Shown here: positions 6,850-14,576 of the stretch, piece after piece
Numbering within the stretch: position 1 is the first letter of the stretch
Layout: the number at the start of each line of letters is the position of its first letter
From: Fidelibacterota bacterium
GTDB lineage: Bacteria; Fidelibacterota; Marinisomatia; SCGC-AAA003-L08; D37C17
Assembly: GCA_002704685.1 (NCBI GenBank)
Contig: PAHD01000003.1
Location: 2,300-17,481, forward strand
Reading direction: 5' to 3'
DNA: 15,182 bases
Notes under the pieces: generated by a model
The model's input: only the letters and a program-made list of their open reading frames with translations
The model's database searches: none
What the model was told of the DNA's origin: nothing
Position numbers and translations under genes: made by a program

Positions 6850-9420
6850 TTATTTATTTACCAAAATAAAAGCACCTCTCCAGCCTTTTCTAGGTGGATA
6901 TCTTTTAAATTCGTAAGCTCTTTCTATAAAAATCCTACTAGGATTTATATCTTCATCTTTAATATTTGTTTCAACTTTATTTGATTCTTCAAATAATGCA
7001 ATTGCTTTGTCCCAATTCTGATTGTAATATTCTTTCTGAGCTTTGTTAAATAATGATACTAATTTTTTAGTTTTTGAATCTTCATCTTTTTTGAATCCTA
7101 GTATCTCTACAGTTTGATGCCAAACCGTTTTCCCAACAAATTGAACACGATCAATATATCTCCAAGTATAATTATTTTCTCCAGCAGATAAGATTGTTTC
7201 TTCAGTTGTATGAAAATATATCCCATATTGTTTTGCTGCAGATTCTAATCTTGCCGCAATGTTTACAACATCACCCATCATAGTATAATTCATAAAATGT
7301 TTTGATCCCATATTACCAGTAACCATCTCACCAGTATTAACCCCTATTCTCATTTTCATCGAATGAACAATTTCTGGCCATTTTTCACCCTCTGAAGCCC
7401 ATTTTTTACATAATTTGACCAAATTATTTTGACATGAAACACCAGAATCAATTGCAGCTTTTGCATGAGTTTCAAAAAATAAAGGAGCACCAAAAAATGA
7501 TAGTATAGCATCTCCTTCATATTTGTCTAATGTACCTTTATTATTTAATATTATTTCAGTCTGGCTTGATAAAAATTCGTTTAAAAGATCAACTAATTCT
7601 TTAGAAGTTAATTGCTCAGATATTGTTGAGAATGATTGTAAATCTGAGAAAAAAGCTGTTCTAATACCACTTTCACCTCCAAGTTCAGGTAACTTTTTAT
7701 TTGCATACATATCGTCTATTAATTTTGGTGAAACATATTTTCCAAAAGTATCCTTTAAAAAATTTTTATCACTTTGTTCTTTAAAAAGTTTATATGATAG
7801 ATTAATACCAAATGTAATCAAGATAGAACTAAGGGGTAATACAACAGGCAACATTATAGATTGGCCAGGTTCTGGTGAATTATAAGTAAATGGTACTGAT
7901 AAAAATAAATTTATAAAATATTTTATAAGCCATAATTGATCACATAAAAATGAACCTATCGATAAAGAAAACCAGGAAAGCATTAATATTATTACAGAAC
8001 CTATACTCACAATAAAAAATTTAATATTGCTTAAAAATAATGTAATAATCATAAAAGATAAAATGATTAATAAATGGTATAAAAATGAACTTTTTGATAA
8101 ACTCAAGGTAGATGTTGGAACCTTTATAAAATCTTTATCTAATAATTGTTGAATTGCATTAGCATGAACCTCTACCCCTGGCATAGGATTTTCCGAATTA
8201 TTATAATTAAAATATGGTGTTTCTACAAAATCATTATCCTCTTGTAAAGACGAACCAATAATAACAATCTTATCTTTAAATGGATTTTTTTCACTTCCAA
8301 AAAAACTATACAAGGGATTGCTTTTATCTATGTACTTATCCATCCAATCATCATCTTCATTTGAACTACATAGATTATAATCCTTGCTATCAATGATATT
8401 TGATAATGAAAAAGTATCAAACGTTTGGTAGATATTTGAATTAGGTCCATTATAGTTTAATAAAAAAGATGCTTCATTACTATAAGTACTAATATTAAAA
8501 TCATTAAACTTTATTTGCTTATTTTTAACATCATTAATAATATTAAATTCATTAATATTATTAAAAACCAAAGCAGTTCTAGTGGCTAAAGAAAGCTGAT
8601 AAAGTGAATCACCATATAATTTGTTGTAAATTGGATATCTTCTAATAACATTATCAATCATATCAGATTCTTGGTCAATTAGTCCAATATATGGTTCAGA
8701 TTCTAAAAGTAACTTGTAAGGATTGACATAATATTGCGGGGGAACTCTATTAATATCATATGCTATTTTTGAAGCTAATATTACATCTGTACCATTTTCT
8801 TTTGCATATAAAATCGAACTAGAAAACTCTATATCTGCATCAGTATATGAGCAATCTTCACAATTATCAGATATAGCATTTTCTATTATTTTTGTTGTAT
8901 GATCAGGAGAGTCAAACATTATATCAAAAACAATTATTTTTGCATTAGCATCTGTTAAATTCTCAACTACTTTAGACCACACTCTGCCTCTTGTATATGG
9001 ATATCCTTCACAAATTAGTCTATATGATTCATCATCAATTTCAACAATTACTACATTCTGTCCATAATCTTTCTTTCCATTTCCTTGATCTATATAAGGC
9101 TCATCTTCATCCCATTGATTATTATTATTTAAATCTTCGTAGATTTCATTGATATTCCATACTCCATTTCCTAGATCTTCAAAATCTTCACCTAAATCAT
9201 ATATTTTATTTTCATTTTTATCTTTAAAAGATTCATTTTTTTTGCTCTTAGAATATAAAGATTCCCATCCAATTAAAGGACCTCTTATCTTAAATCTCAT
9301 ATCATACATTTGAGATTCTAAATTTGAAAAAACACCTATAAAATCTAGAAAAAAAATCAATAAAAAGGATATAGTCCCAATAAAAAAGTATATTGAGTAA
9401 GCTTTAAATTTTGTCTTCAA
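6850..9420 (-). CDS. Membrane-bound CHASE2-domain class III adenylate cyclase
   Basis: A predicted cAMP-forming sensor in the inner membrane. One N-terminal membrane helix (about 9-30) is followed by a large extracytoplasmic CHASE2 domain (about 34-435, with VEIDDESY, FDIMFDSPD and KIVIIGSS signatures), a cluster of three or four helices (about 447-540) and a cytoplasmic class III cyclase domain (about 580-775). Metal-binding Asp593 and Asp637, adenine-selecting Lys633 and Thr713, and transition-state Asn720 and Arg724 are all present, favouring ATP over GTP. A single TPR-like helix pair sits at about 785-815. Residues 67-120 hold two tandem Asp/Asn-rich EF-hand-like loops. The start is TTG, 2 bp after the barrel-gene stop; the next in-frame Met is beyond the first helix, so TTG is required. 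Confidence 0.93.
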   Translation of the reverse strand: MKTKFKAYSIYFFIGTISFLLIFFLDFIGVFSNLESQMYDMRFKIRGPLIGWESLYSKSKKNESFKDKNENKIYDLGEDFEDLGNGVWNINEIYEDLNNNNQWDEDEPYIDQGNGKKDYGQNVVIVEIDDESYRLICEGYPYTRGRVWSKVVENLTDANAKIIVFDIMFDSPDHTTKIIENAISDNCEDCSYTDADIEFSSSILYAKENGTDVILASKIAYDINRVPPQYYVNPYKLLLESEPYIGLIDQESDMIDNVIRRYPIYNKLYGDSLYQLSLATRTALVFNNINEFNIINDVKNKQIKFNDFNISTYSNEASFLLNYNGPNSNIYQTFDTFSLSNIIDSKDYNLCSSNEDDDWMDKYIDKSNPLYSFFGSEKNPFKDKIVIIGSSLQEDNDFVETPYFNYNNSENPMPGVEVHANAIQQLLDKDFIKVPTSTLSLSKSSFLYHLLIILSFMIITLFLSNIKFFIVSIGSVIILMLSWFSLSIGSFLCDQLWLIKYFINLFLSVPFTYNSPEPGQSIMLPVVLPLSSILITFGINLSYKLFKEQSDKNFLKDTFGKYVSPKLIDDMYANKKLPELGGESGIRTAFFSDLQSFSTISEQLTSKELVDLLNEFLSSQTEIILNNKGTLDKYEGDAILSFFGAPLFFETHAKAAIDSGVSCQNNLVKLCKKWASEGEKWPEIVHSMKMRIGVNTGEMVTGNMGSKHFMNYTMMGDVVNIAARLESAAKQYGIYFHTTEETILSAGENNYTWRYIDRVQFVGKTVWHQTVEILGFKKDEDSKTKKLVSLFNKAQKEYYNQNWDKAIALFEESNKVETNIKDEDINPSRIFIERAYEFKRYPPRKGWRGAFILVNK
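9061..9222 (-). repeat. Two tandem EF-hand-like loops inserted in the CHASE2 sensor domain
   Basis: Residues 67-120 of the cyclase contain two copies of a 29-residue unit. Each begins with a 12-residue loop of EF-hand spacing: Asp67-x-Asn69-x-Asn71-x3-Asp75-x2-Glu78 and Asp96-x-Asn98-x-Asn100-x3-Asp104-x2-Glu107. Each is followed by an acidic patch ending in a G-N-G triplet at 84-86 and 113-115. The central Gly of a classical loop is replaced by Lys72 and Asn101. The segment sits near the start of the extracytoplasmic domain, so calcium or another divalent cation could bind there. Spacing is read directly; binding is inferred. Confidence 0.65.
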
Positions 9421-9422
9421 TT

Positions 9423-12400
9423 TTAGAATCTATATGATAAGTTTATTTTAAATAATGAATTATTATAATCTGTAGATGAGACTACACTTTTAATTTTATA
9501 ATTATAACTTAAATTGATGAACATATTTTCTACTGGTACAATTTCAGAAAATACTTGTAGTGAAAATTGATAATATTTTGTTGAAGATCCATCAGCATAT
9601 GTATAATTAATTCCAGAACCAATTTTTTGAATTTTATCACTCATTTTATAATTAAAAGAACAACCAATTGAGTTTATTTTTTGTTTATCATAATAATCTG
9701 ATATTTTTTGTGCATAATCAAAGAAATTATTCGAATAATTTATTACAGACTCCCAATCTTCATTGATTTTTGTTTTTAAATTGATTGTTATATTTTTATT
9801 TAAAGATCTTGGAGATATGTAAGAAGTATCAGCAATAGTTTCCCCAGTATCATTATCAATAATAAATCCTCTTTCTTCATAAATTAAATCTTTTTTATTT
9901 GAATAATAGTAGGTGAAAGTCAAATTATTATCAAATAAATACATAAAGTTATGATTAACTGAAAAATTATAATTATTAGTCTGAGTATTCAATCTTGTAT
10001 CAAGAATATCATTATCATCAACTAAACCATCATTATTAATATCTAAATCATATAATTCTGATTCGCCACTTTTTCTCATGTAATCAGCATATGAAAAATT
10101 AAATGATGGTAAATCTATTCCAGGATAATAGCTAATATTATAATCATATTTTTCAGAACTATCTGAAGATGAATCATCACTTATTCCATTTGCAATATTA
10201 CTATATTTCAATGTTAGGAACATTCTATTTTGGAAAAGTCTAATTCTATCTGTAAAATATTTTTCTTTAACATCTTTTTGTAAATAAGGATTCCCTAAAG
10301 TATTGAATGATTGTCCTACTTTTTTAACTCCAAATTGAATTTGATTATTTAAAAGCTTTAAAGAAAAATCAACATTATAAGCAATTTCTGGGGAGTCAAA
10401 AATATCAATAAAAGATAAAGATTCTTCATTCTCAAGCTTTTGTACTAAATTATAAAAAGGTATTGCAGGGACAGCATCAAAATTATAATGGAAGATATCT
10501 TCAAAGCTTTCTGGATCAGGAATAGCATCCAGAGCAATTCCTTGTTCTAAAACGCTTAACTGTATTTCAATATCATTTTTTACTTGCCATGCATTAATAT
10601 TTGAATCATATTCCCCATCAACATAAGTATAAGCCCTACATTCATGCCAATAATGTTCTAAAGGATTACATCCACCTAACTGATAAGAACTAGTACAATC
10701 TTCTGATAGTAACTCAGGATTTGAATACGTTGTTCCAAATTCACAATCAGTATAATCATCACTATAAGTATCAAATTCATTTACAGATTTCACTGGGTTC
10801 CAAATATTTTCATTAATAAAACTCATTGCAACAGAAGACTTGATTTTTAATCTCTTATTTTTTGTTGAATAATTTAAATCAGAACCAAAAATTATATTAT
10901 CTTTTGGATTATCACCATCCCATTGATTTTCTAATATTTTTACTTGCCCCTGATCAGTTTCTAAATTATAATTATCGCTTAGATAATTTTCTAATTTTTC
11001 ATTTAAAACTTTTATATCCCAAACATATTGAACTATATCATAATATGTATCATTATTACATAAACTAATATCAATTAAACCATAGTCATCAACAAGATTT
11101 TGACATTCTTCAACATAGATAGAACTTTTAGATGTAATTAAATTTGAAGAATATGTATTAGTTAAAAATTCACTAGGTATATCTATCAATTCATCATAAT
11201 CCCAACTTCCATCAATTTGAAATTGAGTATTATTATCTTCATAAATTGGTTCTCCATCAGTAAATAATCCATCTGAATTTAAATCAATAAAAACATCTGA
11301 ATTGAAATCATTGAAAATATCTAAATCAGTTGGTAATGATATAACAGCACCATTTAAATTTTTATTTACAGAATTAATATCATCTTTAGCTTTCAAAATA
11401 CTAAATCCATAATTAAGACCATTATTTTTACCAAATCCTAATCTAAGAGCAGAAATATTTCTTTTAAATGTATAGCCTGACCTTGATATATCTACATAAT
11501 CATTATCATATCCAGAAATACATTCATCATCATTAAATTCTTGACAAATATATTCTGTTGAATAATCAGAAATTAGCACTGCATCTCCTAGAGGATTTCC
11601 TTGAACTGCTCTTGCTAATTCACCTGATATTAAATCAACTTGGAACTTAGAAGATTTATAATTAAAACCAAATCCTCTTACTCTATTTCCTCTAACGGTA
11701 AAATCACTATGATTTGGATAAAAGTCACCATATTTTAATTTTATATTATCACTGAGTGAAATATCAAATAAATATCTATCTCTTGCTTGAAACAAATTAT
11801 TTTCTAATGAAGATTTTTTAAGTTTAGCTTTTACGTTAGCCCAATCAGTAATAAAAGAAAAATCTAAATTAGTATTATTCGTGTAAGTCTTAAGCGAATC
11901 TACTCTATTAATTAAATAATCGTTCCATATTTTACCATCATAAGTAGTAGACATGCCTTCAAAATCACCTAATATATAAAAGTTCCAAACAATAGGTTCA
12001 TAGCTATCACCATTTGAATTAAATAATAAAACCTTTATTTCATGGTCTCCTGGAAATAAACTAGTTTCAGATAAAGTTAAATTTGTTGCTCTTACATCTG
12101 CACTATTTGACATATCAATATCATCAATAAAAACTTGCGTTAAACTATAATCTATATCTTGCATTCTAAAATAAGAAAGTGCAATGAACAAATCTTCTTT
12201 TTCGATTTTTTGATTTGGTTGTGGTGAAATTATATTCACATCATAATTAATAAAATTTTCAACCGGATCATTAAAAACTTCCTCTTCTATTAAAATACTA
12301 ATTGGAACATCGTATGGATCAATAGAAGGTATACTCAAAAAATTTCCATTTATATTCTCTAATAGAATATAATATTCAATATATTTTTCGCTTAAAAAAT

Positions 12401-12638
12401 CAGGAGGAATTATACAACTATAAAAATCGTTTGATAGAGGATTTAAATCACTTTGAAAAAAAATTTCACTATTACCAGTTTTATAAAAAAGTTTAAAATC
12501 TACAATTTCATTGGGAGCATAGTCAGTATAAACTTTAATCTCCAGTGGATTATTCAAATAGGCACTACTAGGTATTTGATGATCAATTATTTTAGAAAAC
12601 GATAAACTAAAAAATAAAAAAATAAAAATAAAAATCAT
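9423..12638 (-). CDS. Large outer-membrane beta-barrel protein with Ig-like N-terminal domains, family unknown
   Basis: I do not recognise a named family. The 1071 residues begin with a very hydrophobic stretch (1-15), probably a signal peptide. Residues about 20-118 look like an Ig/Fn3-like domain with the EYYI pattern (88-91), and about 132-222 like a second beta-sandwich. From about 235 to the end there are alternating hydrophobic/polar strands with Asn/Tyr-rich turns, ending in FKINLSYRF with a C-terminal Phe, as in outer-membrane beta-barrels. The first barrel segment contains a GDFYP (304-308) and GNRVRGFGF (317-325) block. Two EF-hand-like loops lie at 452-463 and 866-877. Eight cysteines (365, 373, 512, 527, 632, 648, 657, 667) cluster in likely surface loops. 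It sits between the FecR gene and the cyclase with 2-bp gaps, suggesting a shared job in surface sensing or transport. Confidence 0.8.
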   Translation of the reverse strand: MIFIFIFLFFSLSFSKIIDHQIPSSAYLNNPLEIKVYTDYAPNEIVDFKLFYKTGNSEIFFQSDLNPLSNDFYSCIIPPDFLSEKYIEYYILLENINGNFLSIPSIDPYDVPISILIEEEVFNDPVENFINYDVNIISPQPNQKIEKEDLFIALSYFRMQDIDYSLTQVFIDDIDMSNSADVRATNLTLSETSLFPGDHEIKVLLFNSNGDSYEPIVWNFYILGDFEGMSTTYDGKIWNDYLINRVDSLKTYTNNTNLDFSFITDWANVKAKLKKSSLENNLFQARDRYLFDISLSDNIKLKYGDFYPNHSDFTVRGNRVRGFGFNYKSSKFQVDLISGELARAVQGNPLGDAVLISDYSTEYICQEFNDDECISGYDNDYVDISRSGYTFKRNISALRLGFGKNNGLNYGFSILKAKDDINSVNKNLNGAVISLPTDLDIFNDFNSDVFIDLNSDGLFTDGEPIYEDNNTQFQIDGSWDYDELIDIPSEFLTNTYSSNLITSKSSIYVEECQNLVDDYGLIDISLCNNDTYYDIVQYVWDIKVLNEKLENYLSDNYNLETDQGQVKILENQWDGDNPKDNIIFGSDLNYSTKNKRLKIKSSVAMSFINENIWNPVKSVNEFDTYSDDYTDCEFGTTYSNPELLSEDCTSSYQLGGCNPLEHYWHECRAYTYVDGEYDSNINAWQVKNDIEIQLSVLEQGIALDAIPDPESFEDIFHYNFDAVPAIPFYNLVQKLENEESLSFIDIFDSPEIAYNVDFSLKLLNNQIQFGVKKVGQSFNTLGNPYLQKDVKEKYFTDRIRLFQNRMFLTLKYSNIANGISDDSSSDSSEKYDYNISYYPGIDLPSFNFSYADYMRKSGESELYDLDINNDGLVDDNDILDTRLNTQTNNYNFSVNHNFMYLFDNNLTFTYYYSNKKDLIYEERGFIIDNDTGETIADTSYISPRSLNKNITINLKTKINEDWESVINYSNNFFDYAQKISDYYDKQKINSIGCSFNYKMSDKIQKIGSGINYTYADGSSTKYYQFSLQVFSEIVPVENMFINLSYNYKIKSVVSSTDYNNSLFKINLSYRF
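10008..10043 (-). other. EF-hand / dockerin-like calcium-binding loop in the barrel protein (second copy)
   Basis: Residues 866-877 read Asp-x-Asn-x-Asp-Gly-x5-Asp, the 12-position EF-hand/dockerin loop pattern, with ligands at positions 1, 3, 5, 9 and 12 and Gly at 6. It lies in a predicted loop between barrel strands. Calcium binding is inferred from the pattern only. Confidence 0.6.
11250..11285 (-). other. EF-hand-like calcium-binding loop in the barrel protein (first copy)
   Basis: Residues 452-463 read Asp452-x-Asn454-x-Asp456-Gly-x5-Glu463, a textbook EF-hand loop with Glu at position 12. A further acidic stretch (YED at 466-468 and DYDELID near 480) follows, so the whole region is a strongly acidic surface loop. 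Binding is inferred from the pattern only. Confidence 0.6.
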
Positions 12639-12640
12639 AT

Positions 12641-13363
12641 CTACTCATTGTATTTAATAATTATTTCTCTTTCTTCACCATCTGAGTTATATACTTTAAT
12701 AATTAATTCATTTATTGTCTCAGATTCATCTATAAAATAATTTTCAACAGGTTCTTCATTATCTTCATCCATTTCAATAAATGTTTCAATGGGATTCAAA
12801 TCATTCGGTGTTACAATCTGTGAATTAATTGAACCATCATTATTAGATATAACTTTTAAATTTTTTGAAAGCTTAACAATTTGGTTAGACTCTTTATTCC
12901 TTATTTCAACGGTCCCTTCATAACCAAAAAAACTATCACCATCTTCATTAGATTTTAAAATGAAACTTGTTCCTTTTACTGATGCGACAGATGTAGGTGT
13001 AATTACCATAAATTCATCATTATTTTGCTTTGAAACATCTAATTTTAAAAGACCATTACTCATATTAATTCTTTTGCTTATACTCTTCTTATTTACTTGA
13101 CCTCTAACATATAATTCAGAATCGTGATGTATCTTTATGGTTGTACCGTCATCTAAATATGAAAATTTAACAAAACCATCACTATCAGTAATTATCAAAT
13201 CATTATTGAAAAGTTGCGAACCCATTTTAAGTTCATTAGAAAATTCATCACTTAAATAACTTTTATATTTTACATCCCCTGTTGATTTAGTAACAATTGC
13301 TAATGTCTCTTTATTAATTAAAAAAGAGATAAATATAACAGAAAATAAAAATTTATATTTCAT
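12641..13363 (-). CDS. Exported FecR-domain protein
   Basis: A secreted FecR-domain protein (PF04773-like) of 240 residues, predicted to act in the periplasm or at the cell surface. The start chosen is ATG 13363, giving MKYKFLFSVIFISFLINKETLA, a good Sec signal peptide, 4 bp after the upstream stop. Upstream in-frame alternatives are TTG 13381 and ATG 13378; the latter has GGAAG 3 bp away and would overlap the previous gene. The FecR core runs from about 45 to 155, with the VKFSYLDDGT strand turn and the hallmark ITPTSVASVKGTSF, then GYEGTVEI. The tail (about 195-220) is acidic. It lacks the N-terminal cytoplasmic anti-sigma region of true FecR, and no sigma factor gene is adjacent, so it is probably a ligand-binding or adaptor version. 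From memory, FecR-domain proteins are often encoded beside CHASE2 cyclases, as here. Confidence 0.88.
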   Translation of the reverse strand: MKYKFLFSVIFISFLINKETLAIVTKSTGDVKYKSYLSDEFSNELKMGSQLFNNDLIITDSDGFVKFSYLDDGTTIKIHHDSELYVRGQVNKKSISKRINMSNGLLKLDVSKQNNDEFMVITPTSVASVKGTSFILKSNEDGDSFFGYEGTVEIRNKESNQIVKLSKNLKVISNNDGSINSQIVTPNDLNPIETFIEMDEDNEEPVENYFIDESETINELIIKVYNSDGEEREIIIKYNE

Positions 13364-13367
13364 AAAA

Positions 13368-14576
13368 CTATTGAACATCAACTTCCATAATATTTATTTC
13401 ACCTTGAGTTTGTCTATTTATAAGTTCAATTAAATAATTAATTGAAATATTTTGATTATTTAGAGTCATTATTGAATTCACACTATTAAAATCTTTCAAT
13501 TGACCGCTCTCACCAAATAAGCTTTCATAGGTCTCAGTACCTATAAGCATCTTAATATTTTCTAAATTAACGTCTTGACTAACTACTGGAGGTTCAACTG
13601 ACTGAGTATCTTGTACTTTAAATAAAAATATGGGACTAAATTCTTCCATTAATCCATTTGATGTATCATATGTTCTTTTAATTTGCCAAACATATAGATT
13701 ACCAGGAATAATTTCTCCTACCCCTGATGCAGGATACTGAAAAGAATTAATATTAGAAGATAAAGAAAAATAACCTGAGTTTATTGGTAAGATAGAATAA
13801 TCTTCCAAGGCTTCTTGTAATGAGCTATGATCATTGGATCTAAATTCTGAAACTCTAATAGAAAAATTACATTTATTACAGTAGTCAGAATTCCATTGAA
13901 ATGTTGGGTTTGATGACATAACTATATTTGATAAAGAATCTGCTAAGTCAGTAGAACCAGGGGTTATTAAATCCAAATACGATGGTACAAAAATTTCTAC
14001 AGTCTCAGAAATTTGGTCTATTTCTGTATTATTTTCATTTTCTAAAACAAAATTAAAATTATAGACACCATTTGGAGCTCTTCCAAGACTTAAAAAAAGA
14101 TCTGCAATTTCTTCAATATCATCATCTGTTACACTTAAATTGTATTCTTGTAATGAAAAATCTGTATTGCCTGATAATTGAGTTGTTTCAAAATTTAAAT
14201 CTGTATTTCTAAAACTTATATCTGATATAGTATTAGAATTAATATCAAAACGAACTTTACCATCTACTAGCTGTTTAGTTTCATCCATTAGTCCTGGAAT
14301 AAACATAGAAATATCAAATGAAACAAAGAGCTTAGAAATATCATGTGTAGAATTTGTTCCACAATCTTCACTTAGTAATGCATCGCTTAAATCAATAGAA
14401 TAATCAAATAAAAGAGTTTTAGATTCACCTGATTCTAAATCAATTGAACTTAAGTAAAATCCAATAATATCATCATTGAAAAAATTTTTTTTGATTTTTG
14501 GGCAGTTATAGCAAGTGCAATCTGAAAATAAAAAAGTCGTAAAAATTAGTGATAATAATATGTATAAATGCTTCAT
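13368..14576 (-). CDS. Exported protein with N-terminal Cys cluster and Fn3-like segment, function unknown
   Basis: This is the first gene of the operon and I do not recognise a family. The 402-residue product starts with a signal peptide (about 1-18). Mature residues begin with Cys20, Cys22 and Cys25. Asp at position 19 argues against a standard lipobox, so it is probably not a lipoprotein, although that cannot be excluded. Cys72 and the pair Cys233/Cys236 follow, allowing disulfides. Residues about 200-322 resemble a fibronectin-III-like domain: PTFQWN (224-229), then SIRVSEF, and PGNLYVWQIKR at 291-301. The C-terminal 80 residues are polar with no visible domain. The ATG 14576 leader is A/T-rich without a Shine-Dalgarno sequence. 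The stop lies 4 bp before the preferred FecR-gene start. Location suggests an envelope partner of the FecR and barrel proteins. Confidence 0.8.
   Translation of the reverse strand: MKHLYILLSLIFTTFLFSDCTCYNCPKIKKNFFNDDIIGFYLSSIDLESGESKTLLFDYSIDLSDALLSEDCGTNSTHDISKLFVSFDISMFIPGLMDETKQLVDGKVRFDINSNTISDISFRNTDLNFETTQLSGNTDFSLQEYNLSVTDDDIEEIADLFLSLGRAPNGVYNFNFVLENENNTEIDQISETVEIFVPSYLDLITPGSTDLADSLSNIVMSSNPTFQWNSDYCNKCNFSIRVSEFRSNDHSSLQEALEDYSILPINSGYFSLSSNINSFQYPASGVGEIIPGNLYVWQIKRTYDTSNGLMEEFSPIFLFKVQDTQSVEPPVVSQDVNLENIKMLIGTETYESLFGESGQLKDFNSVNSIMTLNNQNISINYLIELINRQTQGEINIMEVDVQ

Noticed and set aside
7523..7885. 120-codon open frame on the plus strand opposite the cyclase domain
   Set aside because: It is antisense to a strongly conserved catalytic region, has no family features, and there is no plus-strand gene context; open antisense frames are expected in such AT-rich DNA.
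10862..11068. Plus-strand open frame inside the barrel gene
   Set aside because: Leu/Asn/Tyr-rich translation is what the complement of Asn/Asp/Tyr-rich codons gives; no independent support.
12600..12640. A/T homopolymer-like run that could be read as a promoter or terminator between the FecR and barrel genes
   Set aside because: It encodes the hydrophobic start (Ile/Phe run) of the barrel protein and has no inverted repeat, so coding explains it.
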